From Lumbricus rubellus (lineage: Eukaryota; Annelida; Clitellata; Crassiclitellata; Lumbricidae), in contig OX243821.1 of NCBI GenBank assembly GCA_945859605.1, positions 17,119,509 to 17,183,508 of the forward strand: a DNA stretch of 64,000 nucleotides, in the 5' to 3' direction. A model generated the notes under the pieces. The model was not told where the DNA came from, ran no database searches, and was given only the letters and a program-made list of their open reading frames with translations. Positions 17,060-29,820 of this stretch are shown here, piece after piece (position 1 is the stretch's first letter; every line of letters starts with the position of its first letter). The translations under genes and the position numbers were made by a program.

Positions 17060-17462
17060 CACTGTGTCCCAATAAATCGGGCATCCATTTTATAATGTAA
17101 ATAAAACAGGTAAATCTTGATCGATTTTAAAAATTTCAAAACTGTTTTTATCCTGAGATAATTATCTTACACTGATTCAAATATGAAGTTTCTGGCATGA
17201 ATGCTGACGTCACAATTATGTCATTTGCATCAGAGAATTTAAATGTTAAGTACCGAACACAACTTTTTTTGTTGACATTTGGTTTCGATATGTAAATTAA
17301 CGACGCCATTGCGACGTAATTTTTTAGTGACAGCCGTTCATAAATTAGCAATTTGTAGATAATTATCTCAGGAAAAACAGTTTTGAATTTTTTTAAATCG
17401 ATTAAGATTTACCTGTTTTGTTTACATTATAAAAAGGGGGCCCGATTTATTGGGACACAGTG
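17060..17462. mobile_element. MITE with long terminal inverted repeats
   Basis: Starts CACTGTGTCCCAATAAATCG and ends with its complement; the inverted arms run about 95-110 bases with few differences. The core has no coding capacity. Most likely a Tc1/mariner-type non-autonomous element. Confidence 0.75.
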
Positions 17463-17498
17463 TGGACTGATAATCCGTTCCTCATCATCAGTGACCAA

Positions 17499-17762
17499 GG
17501 CCGTAGCCAGTGAGGGGGTTGTTTTGGGTGTTTGAACACCCCCCCCCCCCAATGAAATAATGCTTTAATGAAATGAGGCATGATTATACTGACACAATCG
17601 TGATGCGAGGAGTAAAGGGACTTCATTCTGAAGCTCTTATTTATATGGGAAATTTGGCAATAAATTAAAATTACTAAATCTCCCCCCTTAAACCCCGTTG
17701 TGCTGGTTTATTGCTCAAGGTCGAGTAAGCACACACACACCCAAAAAATTCTGGCTACGGCT
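17499..17762. mobile_element. Short MITE with GGCCGTAGCCAG ends
   Basis: AGGCCGTAGCCAG at the left and CTGGCTACGGCT at the right form about 12-bp terminal inverted repeats. The interior has a C-run and an AC run, and no coding sequence. Confidence 0.6.
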
Positions 17763-18136
17763 TTTTCAGTTATCTCTGATCCTCTTCCTGCTGCACTGTA
17801 TCAAGGGCTCCTATATTCAAGATATTTATTATCCAGACCTCCATGACTTTATCGACAGGATCAGACATCTGCCTGTGGGTTTGCTTTGCGACTGATGCAT
17901 TATGAGGGACGAAACTTCGTAGCCGTAGGCTAATACACTTTCAAATTCGTTAATAAATCGTCAGGTTAACGATGGACAGATGGCACATGTGACCGTATAC
18001 ATGCATGCAGGTATATGTATGACATGCATATACCTAGTTTGTGTATATTAGCTGTAGGTGTTTTAATTAAACTAGGTGTTTGTATGTGTTATTGTGTAAA
18101 TGTAGGGGTTATATGCACTGTGAACATAGGTGAAGT
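17763..18136. other. Gene-free stretch
   Basis: No gene seen. Short ATGCAT/TATAC alternations near 17995-18030 only. Confidence 0.4.
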
Positions 18137-18520
18137 TTATCATGGGCAAGGGGGGGGCTAAGCCCCCCAAGAAGGCCCAGAGTATTTTTTTACCATAGAA
18201 ATGTTTTTTCCTGGGTTAGCTCCTCCCTAGAAGACCCAGCCTGAACAATATATTGGGTGAAAATGGCTCTTTTCAGCTTTTCAGGAACGATACTTCAACC
18301 GAATGACTAAAAGAAGTCATCCACTGTTTTGGCCGGGGGCCGGGAAAATAGTATGGTTTTACGAGATTTCAAGCGGATGACTAATAAAAAGGTCATCAAC
18401 TTTTTTGGACCGAGAAGAAATTTTTCGGCGCCACCGGATCTGGACTAAGCTCTCGTCTAAGCTAAAGCCGAAGTTTCAAGCCCCCTCCCCTCAAGAACGG
18501 AAACCAAACTCCATCCATGA
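18137..18520. mobile_element. MITE (GGGCGGAGT family), inverted relative to 31468
   Basis: Aligns with the complement of 31468-31855: GGGGGGCTAAGCCCCCC, GAATGACTAAAAGAAGTCATC, GATGACTAATAAAAAGGTCATC and GAACGGAAACCAAACTCCAT appear in order. It is the most complete relative of that copy in this window. Confidence 0.65.
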
Positions 18521-19239
18521 CTGTGTACTGTGTAGCCATTAGGGCCTAGGCAAGTACATAATTAAAAGTATATGTGCCATCCTGTGCGTTTGTTAGGGCT
18601 GTCAACTATTGATTTTTCCATTCCGGGACGCCATAGGCCTAGAGGTTGAGGGGACGAACGACCAACCGAAAACCGAGGCTCGACATTTTGGACGGACGGC
18701 CGAGTCGCCGACCGATCGACAACTTTTCATCGACCAAATTTTCTGACGACATTTTTTAGTCATTTTGGTCGAAATATCCAGAAAAATTACCTTTTTCCTC
18801 TATTTCCCTCCCAAGCTAACTTTTTATACCGCAGTGAATAACCAAAGATGACCTCCTCTCTGTCCTAACGCTGTGAAAAATTAGAAATCTGCGATGCGGT
18901 TTCGGCGTGTTCCTTAAATATTGAGGGAATCACCATGGACGGTCCCCCACCTCAAACATTGGTGGACCGTCCCCTCTGCCCCCCCTAAGTTTCCGCCCAT
19001 GCGGGACGCCCATAGTCACTCGAAATGCCGTTGTCTTGCCAATAATTACTTACTCTGTCCACGTATCACATGCATAGACCTAATGTAATATATTTTGTAA
19101 GCTTACCAGTCGGTCCAGTCTAATAAATTATAGGATCTACAATCTAGCAAACAATAGTCATTAAAACATTTGTAGATACATGTAAATCCTGAAATGACAA
19201 GTGGCTTTAAATTAAGAGTAGGCCTAGACTCGACTTCAA
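18521..19239. other. Gene-free stretch with degraded MITE pieces
   Basis: Contains another partial GGGCGGA-type end near 18910-19005 (CCGCCCATG) and GTCATTTTGGTCGAAAT-like motifs near 18740-18780. No gene seen. Confidence 0.45.
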
Positions 19240-19745
19240 GTTGCGAGCTCTTCTTTTCGTTCTCTGCCCTTATCCACTATCCAGGTTCGAATGTTTGACG
19301 TCTTCATTATTTGTTCTGTGCTTTCTTTTTCAACTTCTGACAAGTTACAACCATCATTCATCATCCAGTTCAACAGCCTTTGTCTTGGTCTTCCTCTCGT
19401 TCTTTTCTCCTCCATTTCCTCGCTATGACTGTTTTGAAAGAATTTTTAGAACTGCACAACTCTTGCTTTCCTCTCCAATCATCCATGGTAAAATTACTTC
19501 TAATCGGAGAACCTTTTGCTAGTTTTAACTGTACAGAAGTGCTCCTACAACTGCACATTTTGTGTACCACTGCACGTAAAAAACCTGCATAACTGTTCGT
19601 AGCATCGTGTCTCCTCTAAGTGTGCGCCCGATTTATCTTCTTTGTCATTTTCTAATTGTGTGTATCAGCGATCTCTTTTCCACAACTCTTTTCACTACCT
19701 CTTCATTCCTCACATGATCCTTCCAGCTGATATTTTCTATCCGTC
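19240..19745 (-). mobile_element. Non-LTR retrotransposon 3' fragment, interrupted
   Basis: On the minus strand, 19745-19620 encodes RRIENISWKDHVRNEEVVKR and 19430-19240 encodes a GRPRQRLLNWMMND-like segment. Both resemble the C-terminal end of the RT protein at 40132-40980 ([12 protein letters not shown]). Between them (about 19435-19620) lies a copy of the ACTGCAC-motif repeat. Frames are broken; it is a dead fragment. Confidence 0.6.
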
Positions 19746-19854
19746 TCCATATTCACATTTTAAGCTTATACAATAATTTAAGTCTTGCAGGCAGATTAAA
19801 CAAATTTTATTGTGGCGATTGACGGCAATTGTGTAACGACGATGTATGTATGTA

Positions 19855-20065
19855 TGTGCACTTGTTATAGCGCCCCTTCAAGCTCTCTCTACTCAGAGGC
19901 GCTCCCGATGCAGAGCGGACACTGCATCGGAGTTTCACGCCGAAGCGCTGAGCAATTGTAAGTGAAGGACTTGCCCACGGTCCTTACGCGGCTTGAGGGT
20001 GGATTCGAACCTCGGACCTTCCGGCTCCAAGGCAACGACGCCACCACTAGACCACCGCGCCCCAC
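19855..20065 (-). mobile_element. tRNA-derived SINE (type 2)
   Basis: On the minus strand: box A TGGTCTAGTGG, box B GGTTCGAATCC, then a body with CAAGTCCTTCACTTACAATTG and the 3' end GGGAGCGCCTCTGAGTAGAG...GGGGCGCTATAAC. Nearly the same as the copy at 55034-55243. Confidence 0.85.
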
Positions 20066-20339
20066 AGACGATGGTGATCAACTGAGGTAAAAGTCAGTTG
20101 ATTGGGTTTACGTTGAATTCAGCGCGCACATTTCGATGAATATTCCAGATGGCGGAACGGACAATCACCGGATCATTAATATTGAAGCACCTAGGACTCT
20201 CAGAGGATTTATATAGCGCCTCTAGACGCTCGTAGTATAACACCTTGTCCATGAGACGCTGGTGTTAAAGGAGTTGCTGTTTACTATTACAATTGCCAAT
20301 CAATCTTCTTATTGATAAACGGAAACTTATGCTTGCGAA

Positions 20340-20700
20340 GCACTTCATTAATTGCGCATCACCATACTCACGCTGTCTCCTACGTCCATCTGACGTCAAG
20401 AGTGCCAGGAGGGGCGGTTGAACATCACGCGGACCGGAAGAAAACCGGAAGGAGACCAAATATTCATCCCTTTCTGTCACTTACGAGTTTGTTTCGGTGG
20501 TCGTAGAATCGCTGGGGCCCATCAACCGTGCAGGCCTCGAGTTCTTGGTAGAATTGTGGCGCAGAATGACCGCCATCTCAGGTGACCCTCTGGAGACCGT
20601 GCAGTTAATCCAGCGGTTTTCCATTTGCACGCAAAGATATTATGCAGTAGCTTTCAGAGGCACGTTCGCACAACGCACCGCAGACGAGGACCACTAACTA
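20340..20700 (+). mobile_element. Fragment of a LINE-type C-terminal domain
   Basis: The frame 20497-20697 (VVESLGPINRAGLEFLVELW...QRFSICTQRYYAVAFRGTF) matches the end of the minus-strand fragment at 21374-21748 (AIESLGPLNRTGREFLMELG). Such VETLGP-type domains close many invertebrate retrotransposon polyproteins. The upstream part is in another frame. A tail of CCTCGGGAAAAAATAAATAA follows. Confidence 0.6.
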
Positions 20701-21118
20701 CATAGAATCGATTCCTGAGCGATCATATATTATAATACCTCGGGAAAAAATAAATAAAATAATTAAAATAACAATAATAATAATAAGTTGCTGTTTACTA
20801 TTCCCTGAGGGATCCTATATACCTCGGGGCATTAAATATAATAATAATTAAAATATTCAGCGCTACAACGCCATTGCATTTCGTGGCACTTTCACTACAG
20901 TCTCTTGCGGAAGACGAGTTTCCTTCTAAACACTCAAAAACAGCTTCAAGCATAATTTTTTGAAATCCCGAGAGATCCTAAGTAGCTTACCTCGGGTAAA
21001 AATTATTGTTGTTATTGTTATTAATATTATTTTTTTTTTGCCCTGAGGTACTTCGTTCCCCCAGGGGCTTATAAAATATTAAAAGCAATGTGCCTGGAAC
21101 GGCTAAACCTCATCCATT

Positions 21119-21124
21119 TCGGGC

Positions 21125-21193
<69 letters not shown>

Positions 21194-21240
21194 CATATTA
21201 TTTTTATTATTATTTCTATTATTATTATTATTATTTTATT
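21119..21240. repeat. (ATT)n microsatellite
   Basis: A long uninterrupted ATT run followed by imperfect T/A-rich sequence, next to the 3' tails of LINE fragments. Confidence 0.95.
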
Positions 21241-21373
21241 ATATAATCATTTATTTCCGTTTCAAACAGTGCAACAACAATTGGCTGTGCGTGATGAACA
21301 GAGAGCGACTGACAAACACAGGCCTAATGTGCTAATTGTTACATACAGCTAAAACAGATGTAAAGTAGTCAGA

Positions 21374-22014
21374 TCAGTCGTCCTCGACACCGGCGAGTTG
21401 TGCGAATGTGCCCCTGAAAGCTATGGCGTTAAATCTTTGAGTGCAAATAGATAAACGTTGAAACAGGTGCAAAGTCTCCCGATGGTCCCCAGAGACGGCG
21501 GTCATGCGGCGCCCCAACTCCATCAAGAATTCCCGTCCTGTCCGATTTAGGGGGCCCAGCGATTCGATGGCGACGGGGACGAAATCGTGAGTGGTCGGAA
21601 GGGTTGAGTATTTGGCGCACTTCCGGTTCGCGGCGTGTTCGGCTGCCCCTCCAGGCATTGATGATGTAATGCTGAGGTAGGAGGTAGCACAGGTATGGAT
21701 GGATGTTGCATCCCATGCGACATACCTGCCCTTAGCCCAGGGGACCAATGTTGCCCCGTCCGGTCTCTTGCCGTCTGTGCGGATCAGGCCCGGTGGTTCT
21801 TTAGAGCTTGGAATGTCTGTTTTACAAGAGCTCTCCAGATAGTGTCATTCAGAGTGAAGTGGCGTGCAGCTCTCCCTGCAGATCGACGGCATACAAGCCC
21901 GTGGTGGCCTCCAGGATCGGCGATCTCACCGCACTGACATTGATGCGGTGTACAGAGTTCGAGTCCCAGTCGGAGGCCGACCGCCACTCGCACGGCCTCA
22001 TTGCTGAGACCCAA
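21374..22014 (-). mobile_element. LINE-type C-terminal domain, frame-broken
   Basis: Minus strand, two pieces. 22014-21784 has a Cys/His motif (HQCQCGEIADPGGHHGLVC) followed by RRSAGRAARH and NDTIWRAL. 21748-21374 has VPWAKGRYVAWDATSIHTCA and the VAIESLGPLNRTG ending. This order is typical of the C-terminal part of non-LTR retrotransposon proteins in marine invertebrates. The two pieces are in different frames, so the copy is dead. Confidence 0.65.
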
Positions 22015-22046
22015 TCCACAAGCGACAACGGGTACAGTCGAGAGCC

Positions 22047-22273
<227 letters not shown>

Positions 22274-22422
22274 GACCTATCATTATTACACCTATATTAT
22301 TATAATTTAGATTATAAATATCATTATTATTTTTTTTTTGGCCCGAAGTATTTATGATCCCTCAGGCTTTAAAAACAATAAATACTAAAATCTGTGTTGT
22401 TCTGTAGTTAACGGTCATCGTC

Positions 22423-22550
<128 letters not shown>

Positions 22551-22697
22551 AACACTGATAGCATGTTATAAAAAGATAATGACAATAAGTAGATTAGATA
22601 TTAATAGGCTATCGTAATAATTATTATCAATATTGTTATAACAGTCACATACCACAAAACAAAATTCACTGATTCGGCTAAATAATTGTTACACTTT

Positions 22698-25586
22698 CTA
22701 AATGAAGCGAAGTTTTCGCAGAAGAAACCTGCGAATGATGTGTTCAAATGGAAGATTAATTTTCTGTTCAGCAAACTCATAAATTGCTTCTATATATGGA
22801 TGATTACAGTCGACACAACATCTCACTTTCAAATATCTTGCAAGAAAATGTCTTCCAAGAAAGTAGGAGCATTTAGTGGTTTTGTATTTGAGAATAGACA
22901 GGAGGTAACACCCGTTATGGTAAACGAGTCGAGCAAAACATTGCTCAAACGTTGATTCTGCAGTTATCTCAGCTTCCTTCATGTCGTCATTCAGGGGAGA
23001 TAAATAATGGAAAAGTGTGTGAAGACCCAACAAAGATTGAACGTCTCGATCAAAAAAGGAGTCGATCGGAGGTATCAGTAAAACATTCGCAAATAGAGAT
23101 TCCCTCAAATTGCTCGGCAGCTCAGACTCGTGAAGAATTCGTTCGCATAAAGTCAGCACTTCATCGTATTTATGACATTTGTAAAGATAAAGAGCACGAT
23201 AGCAATCAGCTGTATTGCACTGAAAGCCGAAGTCTTTGCGAATTGCATTGTAGAATGTTGTCATAGTTTCCAAAGCACATCCCATTAGAATATCATTTAC
23301 TCTTTCATTAGCTAGAGAATCATTCGCAGATGTAGTCCTGATCTCCGTGAATATGTCCACGCGGCGATAAGTTATCTGTCTGACAGCAATGACATTTTTA
23401 AACATTCTCAAAGCAGCAAATTCCGGTTTTAAAATAGTCATCAAAAACTCGTCCATTGAAAATGCTGATTGTGGTATATCGTGATAAACATGAAATTGCT
23501 TTGATGCCTTTTGATGAGATATTACAGATAAGCTTATATAATGGGCAAACACCTCTGGCGAAAGACGCAGATCAGTATAGAGTCGCCTGCCAATGCAATG
23601 GGGATTGGGTTTACTGCTGGTAATTTTCATGTGGAGCATACGCAATCCAATGGTTCTTGCGATATCGTCAATAAAAAGCAGACAGCCTGCATTCAATGTT
23701 TCATTTATTTCCTCTTGAGGAGACTGATCTTCGAGAACTGCCAAGCATAAACGTGTTGCTTTTTGATATTCTGATTCGGCAAAATGGAGGGAAGCAAGAT
23801 AGGCCAATGCTGCAGTAGCAATGCCATTAGATTCAAATTTGCCATATTCTATGGATTTTCTAAGAAACTCTTTTGACAGGACAGACATGAGTTGAAATTC
23901 TGAACGACTGTTTGATCCAGTTAAATTGACCATGATATCTTGGGCTCGGATGAATTGAAGCCGACTGCTGCGAACACGTTCTGAAAACGTGATGGCTGTT
24001 GGAAATTTATGATGCGTGGATCTTACATTTTTAGGTTGCATTGAAATCGCGTTGACAATCTCAACAAATAGACCGCTATGCCATAAAATTTCACCGCAAC
24101 GAATGCCATAAGCGGCATGCAAAATATGCAGAACGATGTCAAAGTACGTGAGACATGAGACGTTCTGTATTGTTGGCAGATCTGGCAGTAACCAATTTGT
24201 CATCAACTGTAGACATCTTGAGTGATATCTCCCTGTGAGGTTCTGGCGCATTCCGCAACTGTATCCGTGTTGTATAGTGTTATGGCGGCTTCTATTAGAA
24301 GATCTTAATGGTGTAAAAACTAAGCCGTCCAATGTTGCTGCTTCATTCCTTTTCCAAAATTCTAAAAGAGAAAACATGAAATCCATAAAATGTGGCATCG
24401 TACCTGTTAAGCTTATAGTCCATTTTTGTCTCCGAATGAAAAACTTAATGTAATTTTCTTCAAACCAATGGCAAAGAATCACAGAATCTCGGTATTCGTT
24501 AAGTCGTCTTATAGTGCTGTCGATAATTGTCGCGTTCGATGGCTCATGGAATACATTTGCCTCAGGGATAAAGTAGTTCGGACAGTATCCTTTCTTTAGC
24601 CATTCAGAAAGTTTTTGTAGCAACTCGCAGCAGATCTTAATAACAGAAGAAGTATTCCACCATTCCGACGACATCTCTTCACAAGATCATAACATCAACG
24701 TCTTTAAATGATACGTACATAGAACCTCATCTTCCTTCAGACAATTCTCCTGAATTAATTCTCTCTTTGCGAAGAATCGCAACAGATGATAGACGATCTG
24801 CTGAATGGGAGTCCAGCTCTGGAGTAGAATTACCTCAGCCACGGAGAATGAAAATCTCCACTGTAGTTTATCGTCTCTGCAGGAACGATGCTGAACATAG
24901 ACAATATGACAACCGTTTTGTACAACCTCGGCGATTGTATCAATCGTGGGCCATCCATTATTCCTAGGTCGTGTAAGCCAACCTTCGGCGGCTTCTGGCC
25001 ACTGAGGACACCACATGCCATAAACGACATCACCTTGTTCAAAAAGCCCATGTGCTATTTCTTGCTTATGTGTAATTGCTGGGCCGCTTCTAACTTCTGG
25101 CACAGCATGTCGCTCATGATCTTTTCGAACTGGATTCAATGTTGGGTAAAAGAAGGTATCTGTACGAGCTGTATGGTTAAATTCGTACTTCTTAAACCTC
25201 CAATTAAAGTTCATATTACCCAAACCTCGTAATCGAACAAAGCCAGGGCACTTTTGGTATGGTTCTATCTCGTAGCACTCGATCGTGTCGGAAAGACCAC
25301 TCGGATCAAATGGCAGCACGACAGACTCACCATTAAAAGCTAGTTCATCTACCCTGACGACTATGTCATCAGTATCGCCAATACATGAATTCAGCGGTCG
25401 GATATAGAACTCGGCAGCGCTGCCACAGCGGATTGCATATGTCTTTGGTCGAAAGTCCTCGGATGCTACTAAGTCATGCATGTGATCAAATGGAGCGAAA
25501 AAAGTCTTTGGAAGCAGACGACATGTACCGACGATAAAAGCAGAGACCAGTTCTTCGTCTCTCGATCTATCTGCACATTCCGTCAT
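22698..25586 (-). pseudogene. cGAS-like receptor/Mab-21 family gene, copy A, one in-frame stop
   Basis: Single-exon gene of about 960 codons. N-terminal nucleotidyltransferase-type region: GS motif in CGSAAEFYIRP and CIGDTDD carrying the paired acidic residues (about residues 55-75). Mab-21/OAS-C-like helical domain: WRFSFSVAEVILLQSWTPIQ, then YHLKTLML and GYCPNYFIPEANVF (about 260-350). The last 500 residues are helical with TPR-like stretches (YLASLHFAESEYQKATRLCL; LYKCHKYDEVLTLCERIL). At 24687-24689 a TGA stands where copy C has TGG, with frame kept on both sides. Family members sense nucleic acids and make cyclic dinucleotides; activity here is unknown. One lesion in so long a frame suggests recent loss, read-through or sequence error. 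Confidence 0.85.
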
Positions 25587-25639
25587 CCTGAATTATAAAG
25601 TTTTTATTATGAACATCTCCATCTTTCAAGTTCATCATT

Positions 25640-25759
25640 ATCATTATTACCTGCAGTACCACCATGATCGTCACCATCATCAACAACAGCATCATCGCCG
25701 TGACGCCGTCAACACCAACGCATCCACCACTGGTAACGTCGTCGTCGTCTTCGTCGTCG

Positions 25760-25826
<67 letters not shown>

Positions 25827-25850
25827 GGATGAAACATCAGTACCAAGACA
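25640..25850. repeat. CAT/GTC simple repeat upstream of cGLR copy A
   Basis: Imperfect triplets ending in long ATC runs; counterpart of 13262-13440 and 42470-42650. Confidence 0.85.
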
Positions 25851-25859
25851 CATTTTAAT

Positions 25860-26070
25860 CTAGCTATCACAGATCGAGTAGACGTGCATAGGCCTATTCG
25901 AATATTACGAATATAAAAGTTTGCTAATATTCACAAATATTAACGAGTATTAAAACTGCCAACGAGTATTATATTCGTAAAATATTTGTTCATTCAAGAA
26001 GTTCTTTATTTTTAATTCTCATATTGATATTTATTATAAAAAAAACCTATTAACGTTTTAGGTCTACCGA
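25860..26070. other. Upstream flank of copy A shared with copy C
   Basis: A/T-rich sequence with repeated AATATTCG/CGAATATT motifs that aligns with 42670-42840. No gene seen. Confidence 0.6.
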
Positions 26071-26372
26071 AATTTTTTTTTACAAATTGATACGCATAGT
26101 CCAGGTTTGCATAATTATGCCAGTCACTTTAATATGTTTCTTGTTATAAATTTCAAGGTCGCATGCGAGAGAATGTCATGGAGATTATACAGGAGCGGAT
26201 CCAGGGGTGGGCAAATCCGGCCATGGATTTGCCCACCCCTGGATCCGCTCCTGTATAATCTCCATGACATTCTCTCGCATGCGACCTTGAAATTTATAAC
26301 AAGAAACATATTAAAGTGACTGGCATAATTATGCAAACCTGGACTATGCGTATCAATTTGTAAAAAAAATTT
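26071..26372. repeat. About 300-bp near-perfect palindrome
   Basis: Two arms of about 148 bases (26071-26218 and 26225-26372) are complementary almost without mismatch around a 6-base centre; the only clear difference is one base in the outer A/T run. The left arm corresponds to single-copy sequence at 43058-43150 in the sister unit, so this is an inverted duplication of local sequence. Both strands therefore show the same short reading frame, which is not a gene. Confidence 0.95.
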
Positions 26373-27925
26373 TTTACTTGCAAATTTGTTTCTGGCGTAG
26401 AAAGTGAACGTGCCCCCATCAGTTCAGTAGGCCCCTTCCTCATGAGGTTCGCACAGGTCAATAGGAAAGGCGACAGAGATTAGAAGAGGAAAAGTATTGT
26501 ATGACTAAAAGGTCAACTCTTTTGGCGGATAAAATGTTATCTTTTCCTGAGAAAAAGAAGTCATCAGATTTTTCGGCGACCAAAGCGAAATTTTTCCTTG
26601 TCCCATGACCTGAAGTTTTGTCCCCCCCCTGAATATTTCTGTATTCGCCCCAATGGAGATATATCCTATAAGCTTATATTATTAAGTTACATAGGTCAAA
26701 CTGCTTTACCGGTTAACATTGTGGTTTTGATGGTTCACTTTAATTCGTTAACGAATATAATACGTACGCGAATGACTCGATCTACGCTAGTTATCACCAG
26801 TTAGCAAAGGCCTATACAATTTATCCATGTAGGCCTATATAGCCCACCAAAAATTCTCTTTGTCACTTATAGTTTGACCAGTGATTATTTACAGTTGCGG
26901 TCGAAGTCGAAAATTGCAAAGTGCAAATCAAAAATGTTAAAAATGGTCAAGTCCAATTATAAAATTCTTTGCTCAGTTTTTTTTTAGACGTGGAGGCCCC
27001 TAGCTTCCTAAGAACATTCCGTGATTAGATAGTTTTTAGGTGGGATTTCTCGTAGTTAGAACCCGGTTATTTTTAGATGGATTTTCTCGCAGTGGACAAT
27101 AGGTATGCTCAAACTGTCGGCATGGGCTGCAAAGTCTGCAACACGCTGTCGACGCTGCAAACAGGGTTTGCATTTTTACGGCGTCACGGGATATATCCAA
27201 TCCTCCCTTAAAGCCATCCGATGGGATGGTGTATACCGTACCGGGTACAGAGTATCCCAGGGCTGAAAGTGGTTTGGAAAAGTTGCCGGTACTAGGGTGT
27301 GGGCTAGGCCTCCAAGAAGGCCCATATTCAACTTTTTCACCATGAAAATGGTATTTTTTCTCGAAGTTAACCCCCCACCCCAAAAGGCCAGGACTAGAAA
27401 ATATATTTGGCAACGAACGAAGCTTATGATACTCCGATCGAATGACTAAAAAAGGTCATCAAACTTTTGGCGCAGAAAATGGTAGGGTTTTTATGAGATT
27501 TTGACCGGACGACTAAACAAAGGTCATCAACTTTTTTGACCCGAGAAAAAATTTGGTTCCGTGCGATGTGGACAGAGTCTCCGCCCCAACCAAAACCCAA
27601 GTTTTCAGGGCCCCCCCCCCGGCATGGGAACCAAAATCCGCCCATGGAGATTAATTATGTTCAAATAACTGCACACCAATTTCAAACAGCAGCACCTAAA
27701 CAATTTTTACCGAATAGGTGGTCATAGAATAAAGTGTAGCTGGGAACCTGAAAATCTTGAACTTGACTTGCATTTAACCTAATCCACTCCGATATCGAAT
27801 GTGTCTTGAGTAAACGCCTGCTTTCAATGACTTCTCTTTCTTGGGAACTATAGAACGTTTGAGACTCGACACTTCGCTTAGGATGAAATTATACATTTAA
27901 TAAACGGTTTAAGTTGCTTCTAATT
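26373..27925. other. Flank of cGLR unit A with MITE copies
   Basis: No gene seen. 26650-27260 aligns with 43140-43990, and 27650-27925 with 44740-45040 in unit C. A MITE of the GGGCGGAGT family spans about 27290-27645 (GAATGACTAAAAAAGGTCATC; ends CCGCCCATGG), and a partial one lies at about 26500-26655. Confidence 0.6.
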
Positions 27926-29820
27926 ATGATATTGTATTGTATTGTATTTAAACATTTATAAAGCGCCTCTAGTAGGGTGAACCGTTCAGAGGCGCTCCCA
28001 GTGCGCAAGGCCCAGCGAGAAGAAACAGGTTTTGAGAAGAGACAAAGCAGAGGAGAGACTACCAGAAAGAAGTGTAGAGCGAACAGAAGGAGAGAGGGCA
28101 TTCCAAAGAGAAGGACCAATTGAGACAAATGATCGAGACTGAGCCATAACAGGTCTAGACCGAGGAGCCAAGAGGTCAAATCTGTTGGATGAACGAAGTG
28201 GACGGTGGGAGGAAGCTGAGTGAGGACGAAGTAAAACATTAGTGAGATATTTTGGGGCAAGACCCCGTTGAGCCTTTATGATCAGAGTGAGGATCTTAAA
28301 TTGTGTTCGAGCACGGAGAGGAAGCCAGTGAAGTTCATGAAACATAAAGGTAGAGATGTGAGAGTACTTGGGAAGACGGGCAATCAATCTAGCAGCTGAG
28401 TTGAGAACCGACTGAATCGGTGAAAGACGAACTTTGGGAAGACCAATGAGGAGAGCATTGCAATAGTCAATTCGTGAACATATAAAAGCATGAATTAAGG
28501 TAGTGAAGATGGAGAAGGAGACAGAGCGACGAATGGCTCTGAGACGTCTTAAATGGAAATATGACGAGCGTGTCACATTGGAAATATGCTCAGTAAAGGT
28601 AAGTGAGCTATCAATTACAACACCCAGATCCCGAACACTTGAAGAGAAAAAAAACAGCGGAAAATTTTCAGAGAGCAGAATGAAATCAAGCTTCTGAAGC
28701 TGCTGGGGAGTACCTAGCCAGATGAATTGAGTCTTTGAAGTATTAAGCGAAAGGCGATTTGAAGACATCCATGAGTGGAGATGATTAGTAAGGGATTCAA
28801 TAAGAGCAACTAATAGCAGCTGGGAAGATGAGGGACCATGGACAAAAGCCTGAACATCGTCAGCAAATAGATGGCCAGCAGCACTACAAATCGGAAAAAG
28901 AGAAGAGATGTCGGCCGTGTAAAGAATAAATAGGAGAGGTCCAAGAACTGAACCTTGAGGAACACCCAGATTAACATGAACCCATTGAGTTCGAGAGTCA
29001 CCAGATATAATCATTTGAGTTCTTTCAGAAAGGTACGACTGGAACCAAGATAAGAGGAGGCCTTTAACACCATAGGAGGTCTCAAGACGCTTGAGTAGGA
29101 TGATCGACCATGTCAAAAGCTGAAGAGACATCATAGAGGGCCAACAGAGAGACCTCAGACCTATCAACAGCAGAATAGATTTCAGATAATAGAGAAAGGA
29201 GAGCTGTCTCGGTGGAATGATAGGCCCTAAAACCAGATTGATTTGCAGGAAGGAGACCAGATTGCTCAAGGTAAGGCAGAAACTGCAGAGAGACAAGGCG
29301 TTCAAGTGTCTTAGAAAGAAAGGATAGATTTGAGATAGGCCGATAATTTTGGCAAAGATTGGTGTCAAGGTTAGGCTTTTTTAGTGAAGGAAAGACAAGG
29401 GCCCGTTTCTGAGAGGGAGGGATGCAACCTTCAGAGAGGGACCTATTAAACAGGTAGACTAAAAAGGGGCTAAAGTCATCCAAAATGTCATTGATAACAA
29501 ATGGGGGTAGTGGATCAAGTTCACATGAGTTTAAGTTAGCAGTTGCAAAAGCTAGCCGAAGGTCAACCTCAGTGACAGGTTTAAAGTCATCAAAGACCGT
29601 TGACGTTGAGGTAAACGTTGGAGGAGGTGCGTCAGCAGTTGATGCACGAAGGCGGTCGATCTTTGTTGACAGTGCCTCAAGAAATTCAGTTGCAGTGAAT
29701 GCAGGTTTTTCAGAGGAGCGAGATGTCTTGCCAAGAAGCCCCGAGATCGACGACCACAGACGTCTGGGATTCTTGGCGTTGCGCGAGACTAGCTTTTCCC
29801 AGTGAGCTGCCTCTTTGTAG
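27925..29820 (-). mobile_element. CR1/L2-like LINE, 5'-truncated, frame-broken
   Basis: Reverse transcriptase on the minus strand in two overlapping frames (29483-29082, then 29368-27986). Motifs: YRPISNLSFLSKTLERLV, SGFRAYHSTETALL, then GVPQGSVLGPLLFILY, FADD (catalytic) and a C-terminal SIGPSLWNALSPSVR. The change of frame lies near 29085-29110. The 3' end GGGAGCGCCTCTGAA...GAGGCGCTTTATAAATG and an ACAAT repeat tail (27930-27955) match the ends of the type 2 SINEs. It interrupts the duplicated unit: sister unit C reads straight across at 45025-45045. Confidence 0.85.

Noticed and set aside
22952..23266. Plus-strand frames inside the cGLR genes (also at 37380-37739 and 39088-39363)
   Set aside because: Antisense shadows that keep the same relative place in both copies because the gene is conserved.
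26107..26336. Identical 70-residue frames on both strands
   Set aside because: A direct result of the palindrome; no family or codon signal.
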